This document shows, piece by piece, positions 44,347-52,494 of a DNA stretch of 64,000 bases. Origin of the DNA: Anaerocolumna sp. Its GTDB lineage: Bacteria; Bacillota; Clostridia; Lachnospirales; Lachnospiraceae. The DNA is taken from NCBI GenBank assembly GCA_029256725.1, contig JAQSXJ010000005.1:124001-188000 (forward strand), in the 5' to 3' direction. The notes under the pieces were generated by a model, which made no database searches, had not been told where the DNA came from, and saw only the letters and a list, made by a program, of their open reading frames with translations. The stretch's first letter is position 1. Each line of letters opens with the position of its first letter. The translations under genes and the position numbers were made by a program.

Positions 44347-44808
44347 ATGAGATGTCCATTTTGCGGAGATGAGAATACAAGAGTTATCGACTCAAGACCG
44401 GCAGACGATGGCAGTTCCATTCGAAGAAGACGTCAATGTGATGAATGCTCAAAGCGTTTTACTACTTACGAAAAAGTAGAGACTATTCCTTTGGTGGTTA
44501 TAAAGAAAGATAATAATCGTGAGCCTTATGACAGGTCTAAAATTGAAGCAGGTGTTTTTCGCTCGTGCCATAAAAGACCTATTTCTGTTGATCAGATGAA
44601 AGCTCTGGTAGATGAAGTGGAGAATACCATATTTAATATGGAAGAAAAAGAAATCAAGAGTTCAATTATCGGTGAAATCCTAATGGACAAGCTGAAGGAT
44701 CTTGATGCAGTTGCTTATGTTAGATTTGCTTCGGTTTATCGTGAATTTAAGGATGTAAATACCTTTGTGGATGAACTTAAGAAGATATTAGATGCGAAAC
44801 AAGGGTAA
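44347..44808 (+). CDS. nrdR: Transcriptional repressor NrdR
   Basis: Nucleotide-sensing repressor of ribonucleotide reductase genes. It has 153 residues, a typical length. An N-terminal zinc ribbon has MRCPFCG (Cys3, Cys6) and CDEC, followed by the RRRRQC basic patch. An ATP-cone domain (about 49-139) senses ATP/dATP. It is flanked by its own promoter and a strong terminator, so it is monocistronic. No ribonucleotide reductase gene is in the window. Confidence 0.97.
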   Translation: MRCPFCGDENTRVIDSRPADDGSSIRRRRQCDECSKRFTTYEKVETIPLVVIKKDNNREPYDRSKIEAGVFRSCHKRPISVDQMKALVDEVENTIFNMEEKEIKSSIIGEILMDKLKDLDAVAYVRFASVYREFKDVNTFVDELKKILDAKQG

Positions 44809-44850
44809 GCTTTTATTTCTACAACAGAATTGGATATATAATTGATATAG

Positions 44851-44907
44851 CAGCAGCTGGAGGTCTAAGTACTACATCGTCTTACCTCTGGCTGCTGTTT
44901 ATTTATT
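44851..44907 (+). terminator. Intrinsic terminator after nrdR
   Basis: CAGCAGCTGGAGGT (44851-44864) pairs with ACCTCTGGCTGCTG (44884-44897), with two G-T wobbles, then TTTATTTATT. Confidence 0.8.
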
Positions 44908-44921
44908 ACATGAGGTAATTA

Positions 44922-44950
44922 TTGCCAGAATCCTTATTTTTTGTTATAAT
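44922..44950 (+). promoter_or_regulatory. Promoter of the comM-like gene
   Basis: TTGCCA (44922-44927), 17 bases, TATAAT (44945-44950), about 48 bases before the start codon at 44998. Confidence 0.75.
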
Positions 44951-44997
44951 CATCATGGATGATGCTTCTGCCCTTGGAGAGAAAGGGAAGGAGCAAT

Positions 44998-46527
44998 ATG
45001 TTTAGTAAAGTTTACAGCGGAACGGTTTTAGGAATTGATAGCAGGAGAGTTACAGTAGAGGCTGATATCAGTGACGGGCTTCCGGTCTTTGACCTTGTGG
45101 GATATCTTGGTTCAGAGGTAAGGGAAGCTAGAGAACGTGTTCGTATTTCTTTGAAAAATTCTGGTTATCGTTTGCCGGCGAAACGAATAACCATTAATCT
45201 ATCACCGGCTGATATGCGCAAGGAGGGAACAGCGTTTGATCTTCCGATTGCCATATCCGTTCTGGCAGCTCTTGGTCTGCTCATGGAAGAAAGTCTTGAA
45301 GATACCCTGTTTATAGGTGAATTAAGTTTGAATGGAGAAATAAAAAAGGTAAATGGAGTACTGCCAATTGTATATATGGCATATGAGCAGGGCTTCAAAA
45401 GATGTGTTGTCCCCTCCTGTAATGTAAAAGAAGGTGCTGTAGTTAAGGGGATTGAAGTGTATGGAGTGGATACCTTGACGCAGGTTGCAGATTTTATAGG
45501 CGGAAAGCTGCATCTGGATCCATGCCTCTTAAAAGCAGAAGAGTTAAAGCCAACCAGGGAAGATACTATATATGACTTTTCTGATATCGTTGGCCAGGAG
45601 CTGGCGAAAAGGGCAATTGAAATTGCTGCCTGTGGTATGCATAACATTCTTTTAATCGGACCACCTGGTTCTGGTAAGACAATGCTTGCCAGAAGGATAC
45701 CTTCTATACTTCCCGAACTTTCCTTTGAAGAAAGTCTTGAAATTTCTAAAATCTATAGTGTTTCTGGATTATTAGATAATAATCAGTCTCTGATTCTTAA
45801 TCGTCCTTTTCGTTCCCCGCATCATACGATTACAACTACTGCATTAACCGGAGGTGGGAGATTTCCTATGCCTGGAGAGATAAGTCTGGCTCATATGGGT
45901 GTTCTTTTCTTGGATGAATTTCCAGAGTTCAACCGCAAAACCATTGAAATTCTAAGGCAGCCCCTGGAAGAAAATGAAATAACAATTACAAGATTAAACG
46001 GTACCTTTCGGTACCCGGCTAATCTGATGCTCTGTACAGCGATGAATCCTTGTAATTGTGGTTATTACCCTGATAGGAATAAATGCCATTGCTCGTTGTC
46101 TCAGGTAAGGAGTTATCTGGGTAAAATCAGCCGCCCCCTACTGGACAGAATAGACATTAGTATTGAAGTACCACAGGCTGATTACAAAGAATTGAATAAG
46201 AAGGGAGGAAGAGAGACCTCTGCTGTGATAAGAGAGAGGGTAATGAAAGGAAGAGTGATCCAAGCTAATCGCTACAAAAAAGATAAGATTCATTTTAATT
46301 CTCAGCTTACTACCAGAATGCTGCAAGAATATTGTTCTTTGGGAAAAAGGGAGGAGAAATTGATGGAGGAAGCTTATACCAGATTAAACCTTAGTGCCAG
46401 AGCGTATCACAGGGTGTTAAAGGTAGCCAGGACTATTGCAGATTTAGATGGCAGCGAGGAGATTAAAGAGAAGCATTTAAGTGAAGCAATCTGTTATCGC
46501 AGTATGGATAAAAAGTATTGGGAATAA
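44998..46527 (+). CDS. YifB/ComM family Mg-chelatase-like ATPase
   Basis: AAA+ ATPase. The ComM member of the family is a branch-migration helicase used in natural transformation. It has 509 residues from ATG 44998 (GGGAAGGAG site). There is an N-terminal Lon-protease-like fold (about 1-170), Walker A GPPGSGKTMLARR (about 221-233), LFLDEFPEF Walker B, a zinc-like CNCGYYPDRNKCHC block and a C-terminal helical domain. It lies directly before dprA, another DNA-processing gene, suggesting joint use in DNA uptake or recombination. Confidence 0.93.
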   Translation: MFSKVYSGTVLGIDSRRVTVEADISDGLPVFDLVGYLGSEVREARERVRISLKNSGYRLPAKRITINLSPADMRKEGTAFDLPIAISVLAALGLLMEESLEDTLFIGELSLNGEIKKVNGVLPIVYMAYEQGFKRCVVPSCNVKEGAVVKGIEVYGVDTLTQVADFIGGKLHLDPCLLKAEELKPTREDTIYDFSDIVGQELAKRAIEIAACGMHNILLIGPPGSGKTMLARRIPSILPELSFEESLEISKIYSVSGLLDNNQSLILNRPFRSPHHTITTTALTGGGRFPMPGEISLAHMGVLFLDEFPEFNRKTIEILRQPLEENEITITRLNGTFRYPANLMLCTAMNPCNCGYYPDRNKCHCSLSQVRSYLGKISRPLLDRIDISIEVPQADYKELNKKGGRETSAVIRERVMKGRVIQANRYKKDKIHFNSQLTTRMLQEYCSLGKREEKLMEEAYTRLNLSARAYHRVLKVARTIADLDGSEEIKEKHLSEAICYRSMDKKYWE

Positions 46528-46593
46528 AGTATTGGAAGAGAACGGATAAAGGTAGCCAAAGAACTTAAGATTCAAATTATAAGGAGGTTTCAA

Positions 46594-47679
46594 ATGACAA
46601 AGAAAGAATGCTGGTACTGGTTATGCGGATTAGAGGTAAGTTTAAAGAAGAAGAACTTAATCTTATCCTTCTTTTCTTCAATTGAAGAGGTGTTTTACGA
46701 AGATATTGAGAAATTTAGCAATATACCAGAATTAAATGAAAAGGATCTGGAACGTATCAACAAAACCAGACAGGTAAATAAGGTTCTGGAAAGCTATGCT
46801 AAATTAAAAGAGAAAGGCATATATTTTGTATCAATAGAGGACGAAGAGTATCCTGGAAAATTAAGAAATATATATGAGGCACCCCTTGGACTATTTTATA
46901 AAGGAAAACTTCCGGAGGAAGATAAGGTCAATATTGCAGTTATCGGTGCAAGGAACTGCTCGGATTACGGAAGGGAGACTGCTATACTGTTTTCGAAAGA
47001 GTTAGCAAGGGCCGGAATTGGAACCATCAGCGGACTTGCAGCAGGAATCGATGGGGCTGCCCACGCAGGCAGTTTGTCGGTATCAGGAAATACTTATGCA
47101 ATCCTTGGGTGCGGCGTTGATATTTGTTATCCCATAGAAAATTTTAATATCTATTTAGATACAGCTGAAAATGGGGGGATTATTTCTGAATATGTGCAGG
47201 GGACAGGGCCAAGAGCATATCATTTCCCTATGAGGAATCGTATTATAAGCGGATTGGCAGATGGAATCCTTGTGGTTGAAGCCAGAGAAAAAAGTGGTTC
47301 TTTAATAACTGTTGATTACGGATTGGAGCAAGGGCGGAATATCTATGCTGTTCCTGGAAGGCCGGGAGATATTCTTAGCAATGGATGTAATAATCTGCTA
47401 AAGATGGGGGCTAAATTATGCACAGAACCTGAGGATATAATAGAGGATTACATGAATTTCTGTAAAAATATACCTAAAATCACGAAAAAAAATGATAAAT
47501 TACTTGAAGACAGGGAAAAAATAGTGTATGCTTGTTTAAGTCGTATCCCAAAACACCTGAATGATATAGCCTCTGAAACAAATTTGGCTATCGGAGAATT
47601 GGCTCAATTACTATTTCAGTTGGAATGGAAGAATTTTATTAAACAAACTAGAGCAAATTATTATATAACAGATATTTGA
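46594..47679 (+). CDS. dprA: DNA-processing protein DprA
   Basis: Loads RecA onto incoming single-stranded DNA. It has 361 residues with an AAGGAGG site. An N-terminal helical domain (about 1-75) is followed by the Rossmann-like DprA core with IGARNCSDYG (about 110-119), SGLAAGIDGAAHAGSL (about 148-163), ILGCGVDICYP and GSLITVDYGLEQGRNIYAVPG. A C-terminal winged-helix segment (about 300-361) completes it. It sits between the comM-like gene and topA, the usual Firmicute arrangement. Confidence 0.96.
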   Translation: MTKKECWYWLCGLEVSLKKKNLILSFFSSIEEVFYEDIEKFSNIPELNEKDLERINKTRQVNKVLESYAKLKEKGIYFVSIEDEEYPGKLRNIYEAPLGLFYKGKLPEEDKVNIAVIGARNCSDYGRETAILFSKELARAGIGTISGLAAGIDGAAHAGSLSVSGNTYAILGCGVDICYPIENFNIYLDTAENGGIISEYVQGTGPRAYHFPMRNRIISGLADGILVVEAREKSGSLITVDYGLEQGRNIYAVPGRPGDILSNGCNNLLKMGAKLCTEPEDIIEDYMNFCKNIPKITKKNDKLLEDREKIVYACLSRIPKHLNDIASETNLAIGELAQLLFQLEWKNFIKQTRANYYITDI

Positions 47680-47748
47680 CAAAGGGAGCTTTATTAATTG
47701 CTCTCCTTTGAAAAAAATAGAAATAGTTTACCAGATAGGGGAGTGCAC

Positions 47749-49803
47749 ATGAATCTAGTTATTGTTGAATCACCAGCAAAAGCTAAAACGATTAAAAAAT
47801 TTTTGGGTGCTAACTATGAAGTGGTGGCTTCAAACGGACATGTTAGAGACTTACCAAAAAGTCAGCTAGGTATTGATACTACAAATGATTATGAACCGAA
47901 ATATATTACTATAAGAGGTAAAGGTGATCTTCTTGCGAAGCTCAGAAAAGAAGTGAAAAAAGCAGATAAAATTTATCTTGCAACTGACCCTGACCGTGAA
48001 GGGGAGGCAATTTCCTGGCACCTTACAAAGACTTTAAAGCTTGATGATATTGCCTGCAGCAGGATAACCTTTAATGAAATAACGAAAAATGCAGTAAAAG
48101 CCTCTATTAAACAGGCTAGAGATATTGATATGAATCTTGTGGATTCTCAGCAGACCAGAAGAATGCTTGACCGAATGGTAGGTTACAGTATCAGTCCTCT
48201 CCTTTGGGCAAAAGTAAAAAGAGGTCTGAGTGCTGGACGTGTTCAATCCGTTGCTCTTCGCATTATCTGCGACAGAGAAGATGAAATTAATGCTTTTGTA
48301 CCGGAAGAGTATTGGTCATTAGAAGGCAGCTTTCAGGTAGAAGGTGAGAAGAAACCCTTAACAGCCAAACTGATTACCTCATCCTTAGAAAAAAAGAGTA
48401 TTACCTCAGAAGACGAATTAAATGGAATATTAAAGGATCTTGATAAAGCGAAATATAAGATTTCAGAAATAAAAAGAGGTGAGAGACAAAAGAAGCCACC
48501 TCTGCCTTTTACTACCAGTACGTTGCAGCAGGAAGCTGCCAAGACATTGAATTTTTCAACTTCTAAGACAATGAGACTGGCACAGCAGCTTTATGAAGGT
48601 ATTGATATAAAAGGTCATGGTACGATAGGTTTAATAACCTATTTAAGAACTGATTCTGTTCGTATATCCGAAGAAGCAGAAAGTCTTGCACGTGAATTTA
48701 TTGAGAAGAACTATGGCAGCAACTACAATACAGTAACAGAAGATAAAAAAAGTACAGGAAAGAAAATACAGGATGCCCATGAAGCAATCAGGCCTACCTA
48801 TACAGATTTAACACCTGTTATTGTAAAAGAATCCTTAAGCAGAGATTTATTCAGACTTTACCAGCTTATATGGAAACGATTCGTAGGCAGCAGAATGGCG
48901 CCGGCAAGATACGAGACCATTAATGTTAAAATAGATGCAAAAGGATATAAATTTAGTACATCTGCATCAAAAATGATTTTTGACGGTTATCTTAGCGTTT
49001 ATTCGGAAGAAGAAGAAAATGAAAGTCATGCAATGTTAAAAGATATTTCAGAAGAATCCAAAGTGAAACTTCTGGAGTTTAATCCTTCTCAGCATTTTAC
49101 TCAGGCACCTCCTCACTATACAGAAGCGTCCTTGGTTAAGACACTAGAGGAATTGGGAATAGGAAGGCCTAGTACTTATTCGCCTACCATTTCTACAATT
49201 TTAGCCAGAAGGTATATTGTTAAAGAAAATAAGAACCTCTATGTAACGGAACTTGGTGAAGTTGTTAATAATATTATGAAAGAGGCTTTTTCTACAATTG
49301 TTGATGTGAATTTTACGGCTAATTTGGAATCTCTTTTGGATAAAGTGGAAGATGGCAGTGTTTATTGGAAAACTGTTGTAAGAAATTTCTATCCGGATTT
49401 GGATGAAGCGGTAAATAAAGCCAAGGATAGTCTTGAAGAAATCAAGATTGAAGATGAGAAGACTGATATTATCTGTGAAGAATGCGGAAGAAATATGGTA
49501 ATTAAATATGGACCCCATGGAAAGTTCTTAGCGTGTCCAGGTTTTCCAGAGTGCAGGAATACAAAACCTTATCTTGAAAAAATTGGTGTAGCATGCCCGC
49601 TGTGCGGTAAGGATGTTGTTATCCGTAAGACCAAGAAGGGTCGTAAGTATTACGGTTGCGAGAATAATCCGGAATGTGAATTTATGTCCTGGCAGAAGCC
49701 CACGAATCAAAAATGTCCTAAATGTGGAAATGTGCTTATTGAAAAGGGTAATTCTTTAGTATGTCTGGATGATAAATGTGGCGGTATTGTTGTGAAAAAA
49801 TAA
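47749..49803 (+). CDS. topA: DNA topoisomerase I
   Basis: Type IA topoisomerase that relaxes negative supercoils. It has 684 residues from ATG 47749, since MNLVIVESPAKAKTIKKFLG is the standard N-terminus. A TOPRIM domain contains DPDREGEAISWHL (about 82-94). The catalytic Tyr is Tyr298 in LITYLRTDSVRIS. The C-terminus has three zinc-ribbon modules, at about residues 566-592, 604-632 and 645-680, each with Cys pairs. It is full length and follows dprA as in Bacillus. Confidence 0.97.
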   Translation: MNLVIVESPAKAKTIKKFLGANYEVVASNGHVRDLPKSQLGIDTTNDYEPKYITIRGKGDLLAKLRKEVKKADKIYLATDPDREGEAISWHLTKTLKLDDIACSRITFNEITKNAVKASIKQARDIDMNLVDSQQTRRMLDRMVGYSISPLLWAKVKRGLSAGRVQSVALRIICDREDEINAFVPEEYWSLEGSFQVEGEKKPLTAKLITSSLEKKSITSEDELNGILKDLDKAKYKISEIKRGERQKKPPLPFTTSTLQQEAAKTLNFSTSKTMRLAQQLYEGIDIKGHGTIGLITYLRTDSVRISEEAESLAREFIEKNYGSNYNTVTEDKKSTGKKIQDAHEAIRPTYTDLTPVIVKESLSRDLFRLYQLIWKRFVGSRMAPARYETINVKIDAKGYKFSTSASKMIFDGYLSVYSEEEENESHAMLKDISEESKVKLLEFNPSQHFTQAPPHYTEASLVKTLEELGIGRPSTYSPTISTILARRYIVKENKNLYVTELGEVVNNIMKEAFSTIVDVNFTANLESLLDKVEDGSVYWKTVVRNFYPDLDEAVNKAKDSLEEIKIEDEKTDIICEECGRNMVIKYGPHGKFLACPGFPECRNTKPYLEKIGVACPLCGKDVVIRKTKKGRKYYGCENNPECEFMSWQKPTNQKCPKCGNVLIEKGNSLVCLDDKCGGIVVKK

Positions 49804-49912
49804 GAAATATACGAAAAACAGATATATTATAATAAAATGTGCGTCAAAAAGAAGAAATAGCTATTGTTTTTATGAAAAAGGTATGATACTATTTATCTAA
49901 TGTTAATACAAC

Positions 49913-49964
49913 TTATCAGAAATAGTGCTTCTGGTTTCTGATAAAGACAGTTTTTGTTACTGTC
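49913..49964 (+). promoter_or_regulatory. Two dyads in the codY leader
   Basis: TTATCAGAAA (49913-49922) pairs perfectly with TTTCTGATAA (49935-49944). Directly after it GACAG (49946-49950) pairs with CTGTC (49960-49964). They lie about 105-155 bases before codY and could be a regulator site or the end of the topA transcript. A clear CodY box was not seen. Confidence 0.45.
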
Positions 49965-50067
49965 GTGTATCCAAGATTTAAATGGCCGGTATCTTAACTA
50001 TTGCGAATTAATTACTGGTTATTTAGAAGAATCAGATAAACAAGCGGGGGTACTGGGAGGTTATTTC

Positions 50068-50838
50068 ATGAGTGTACAGTTGCTCGATAAGACGAGAAAG
50101 ATTAATAAGCTATTGCACAACAACAATTCACATAAGGTAGTTTTTAATGATATCTGTGAGGTGTTAAGCGAGATTCTGGAATCCAATATTCTGGTAATCA
50201 GCAAAAAAGGTAAAGTTCTAGGTATTAAAAACAGAGATGATATTGTAGAAATCAAGGAATTAATCAAGGATGCCGTAGGTGGTTATATTGATCAGATGTT
50301 AAATGAACGTCTGCTTAATATCCTATCTACCAAAGAGAATGTTAATCTATTGACACTTGGATTTGAACTTGATACAGATATTAGCTATCAGGCGATTATC
50401 ATTCCTATCGATATTGCAGGGGAGAGGCTTGGGACATTGTTTTTATATAAGAGCATAAAGCCTTATGATCTTGATGATATTATTCTCAGTGAATATGGTA
50501 CCACAGTTGTTGGACTTGAAATGATGCGTTCTGTAAATGAGGAGAATGCAGAAGAAAGTCGTAAAGTTCAGATTGTTAAGTCAGCAATCAGTACATTGTC
50601 CTTTTCTGAATTAGAAGCAATTATTCACATCTTTGAAGAGCTGGAAGGTAATGAAGGTATTCTGGTAGCAAGCAAGATAGCTGACAGAGTTGGTATAACC
50701 AGATCGGTGATTGTTAATGCACTTCGTAAGTTTGAAAGTGCTGGAGTTATTGAATCTCGTTCTTCTGGTATGAAGGGTACTTATATCAAAGTACTTAATG
50801 ATGTTGTTTTCGATGAGTTGAAAAAGCTTAACAAGTAA
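50068..50838 (+). CDS. codY: GTP-sensing transcriptional pleiotropic regulator CodY
   Basis: Global repressor that responds to GTP and branched-chain amino acids. It has 256 residues from ATG 50068 (GGGAGG site), matching the usual length. The N-terminal GAF domain covers about 1-155. The C-terminal winged helix carries ASKIADRVGITRSVIVNALRKFESAG (about 203-228). It lies between topA and the flagellar operon. CodY of relatives controls proline-reductase, motility and sporulation genes, so several loci in this window could be targets; that is inference. Confidence 0.96.
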   Translation: MSVQLLDKTRKINKLLHNNNSHKVVFNDICEVLSEILESNILVISKKGKVLGIKNRDDIVEIKELIKDAVGGYIDQMLNERLLNILSTKENVNLLTLGFELDTDISYQAIIIPIDIAGERLGTLFLYKSIKPYDLDDIILSEYGTTVVGLEMMRSVNEENAEESRKVQIVKSAISTLSFSELEAIIHIFEELEGNEGILVASKIADRVGITRSVIVNALRKFESAGVIESRSSGMKGTYIKVLNDVVFDELKKLNK

Positions 50839-50885
50839 ATTATTAAAATATTACATTATTTTAACAAAATAGTTAGAAGATTAAT

Positions 50886-50931
50886 AAAATGGATTTATAA
50901 ATTGTATACAATTTATAAATCCATTTTTTAT
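50886..50931 (+). terminator. Perfectly palindromic terminator after codY
   Basis: A 42-base perfect palindrome, 50886-50906 against 50907-50927, running into a T-run. The symmetry means it could stop transcription from both directions. Confidence 0.85.
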
Positions 50932-51044
50932 GCAATATATTCGCTATATATGCAAAAATGTCGAAAATTAGGAACACGAATTAACAGTATTCATAGGATT
51001 TAGACAAAAAGCTTTCCCGCATAAATAGTGCATTTGAGCTATAT

Positions 51045-51073
51045 TTCGAATAATTTACAATATATGATATAAT
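51045..51073 (+). promoter_or_regulatory. Promoter of the flagellar operon
   Basis: TTCGAA (51045-51050), 17 bases, TATAAT (51068-51073). The -10 is perfect and the -35 weak, so an activator may be needed. The predicted start near 51080 leaves a leader of about 220 bases before flgB. Confidence 0.6.
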
Positions 51074-51079
51074 AGTACT

Positions 51080-51300
51080 AATTTATAAAAATTAGCTTGT
51101 TTTTTTGTCGTAATATATTTATAATTGAAGCTAGTTACGAGAGATGTGTGAGATTGTTGAAGCTATTCCACTAAGTTTTCACACAACACCCATGTAAATC
51201 GCAAGCTGGCTTGCGGTACTGCTTGAATAATTAATGTGAAATGCATTTTTATTTCATACATTATCAAGTTGTAGAATTGATAAGCGGGAAAGAGGTAAGT
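51080..51300 (+). promoter_or_regulatory. Structured leader of the flagellar operon
   Basis: With the promoter this fills the codY-flgB gap (50839-51300). Four dyads follow one another: TGTGTGA (51145-51151)/TCACACA (51179-51185); CGCAAGC (51200-51206)/GCTTGCG (51209-51215); AATGTGAAAT/ATTTC-ATACATT near 51233-51263; and TTATCAA/TTGATAA near 51263-51285. I compared it by eye with the known cyclic-di-GMP riboswitch cores and saw no match. Confidence 0.45.
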
Positions 51301-51690
51301 ATGATTAATTCGGATTTATTCAATTATGTGAACGTACTGAATAAGGCAGCAGATGCAATGTGGACAAGGGGCCAGCTGCTAGCTAATAATTTATCTAATG
51401 TCAGTACACCAGGATATAAAAGACAGGATATTGAATTCCAGACTTATTTAGCCAATGCACTTCAGGGATCTGGCAATCTCGACCGGAAAGTTGCTGGTAT
51501 AGACTTGGCATCAATACAATCAACTGTCTATACGGATAATTCATCCTTAAGCTACAGACTGGACGGTAATAATGTTGATATAGATACGGAATCTGCTAAT
51601 GTAGCAGAAAACCAAATTAACCATAGTGCGATGCTTGAAGCTATGTCACATGAATTCAGCAGAATAAGAACAGCATTGTCTAACAATTAG
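51301..51690 (+). CDS. flgB: Flagellar basal-body rod protein FlgB
   Basis: Proximal rod subunit exported by the flagellar type III apparatus. It has 129 residues from ATG 51301 (AAAGAGG site). The N-terminal motif of rod and hook proteins, NNLSNVSTPGYKRQDIEF (about 31-48), and the C-terminal helix with ENQINHSAMLEAMSHEF are both present. First gene of the operon; flgC follows by 11 bases. Confidence 0.95.
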   Translation: MINSDLFNYVNVLNKAADAMWTRGQLLANNLSNVSTPGYKRQDIEFQTYLANALQGSGNLDRKVAGIDLASIQSTVYTDNSSLSYRLDGNNVDIDTESANVAENQINHSAMLEAMSHEFSRIRTALSNN

Positions 51691-51701
51691 GAGGAAGTTA
51701 A

Positions 51702-52142
51702 ATGTCAGTTATTGATGCAATGAATATAAGTGCCAGCGGTATGACAGCACAAAGGCTTCGTATGGATGTCATATCGCAAAATATTGCTAATGTCAATACT
51801 ACTAGAGATGAAAATGGAAATGTAGTAAGACGTAAGATAGTAGTCTTTGAGGAACGTAACCAAAGTCCCTTCTCTAAAATTCTTGGAGGAAAGATAAATG
51901 AGGCTATGGGAAATGGTGTGAAGGTTACAGAAGTTAAGGATGACACTACAACACCAATGAATGTTGTTTATGATCCGTCACATCCGGATGCTGATGAAGA
52001 AGGTTATGTGACTTATCCAAATATTAATACTGTAACAGAAATGGCAAATATGATTGATGCTTCCAGAGCATATGATGCCAACGTTACAGCTTTTAACTCA
52101 ATAAAAAGTATGGCATTAAAGGGATTGGAAGTAGGAAAATAA
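51702..52142 (+). CDS. flgC: Flagellar basal-body rod protein FlgC
   Basis: Proximal rod subunit. It has 146 residues. The N-terminus MSVIDAMNISASGMTAQRLRMDVISQNIANVNTT contains the ANVNTT rod signature, and the C-terminal helix contains MIDASRAYDANVTAFNSIK. A GGAGGAAG site precedes ATG. Order flgB-flgC-fliE is the standard operon start. Confidence 0.96.
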   Translation: MSVIDAMNISASGMTAQRLRMDVISQNIANVNTTRDENGNVVRRKIVVFEERNQSPFSKILGGKINEAMGNGVKVTEVKDDTTTPMNVVYDPSHPDADEEGYVTYPNINTVTEMANMIDASRAYDANVTAFNSIKSMALKGLEVGK

Positions 52143-52158
52143 CAGGGGGGACTAATTG

Positions 52159-52470
52159 ATGGATATTACACTGCTTAATGGAATATCGGGTTTAAATGCA
52201 TATAGTACTAACAATACAGGGGTGGAGAAGACCACAAGGAATGATGCGTTTGATAGTGTATTCCAATCTGCTCTTTCTATGTTAAATGAAACAAATGATT
52301 TATCAAATGCTGCAAAAGAAGCCGAGGTTTCCTTTGCGTTAGGGCTGTCTAATAACACTTATGACCTTCAGGTTGCGCAGGAAAAAGCTAACCTGTCACT
52401 ACAGTACACTGTTCAAGTGAGAAATAAGGTAATAGAAGCTTATAAAGAGATTATGAATCTCCAATTCTAA
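52159..52470 (+). CDS. fliE: Flagellar hook-basal body complex protein FliE
   Basis: Small adaptor joining the MS ring to the rod. It has 103 residues from ATG 52159 (GGGGGG upstream; a TTG three bases earlier is possible). The C-terminal half, including QVAQEKANLSLQYTVQVRNK and the final AYKEIMNLQF, matches FliE. It is small and poorly conserved elsewhere; position between flgC and fliF confirms it. Confidence 0.93.
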   Translation: MDITLLNGISGLNAYSTNNTGVEKTTRNDAFDSVFQSALSMLNETNDLSNAAKEAEVSFALGLSNNTYDLQVAQEKANLSLQYTVQVRNKVIEAYKEIMNLQF

Positions 52471-52494
52471 TGATGGAACTGAAGGAGCTGTAAT

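Noticed and set aside
47680-47712. Hairpin between dprA and topA as a terminator
   Set aside because: The AAAGGGAGC/GCTCTCCTTT stem has an indel and no T-run.
51080-51300. Cyclic-di-GMP riboswitch in the flgB leader
   Set aside because: The conserved core words of the known class I riboswitch (the CACGCACAGGGCAAACC type) are absent, and no convincing class II match was seen.
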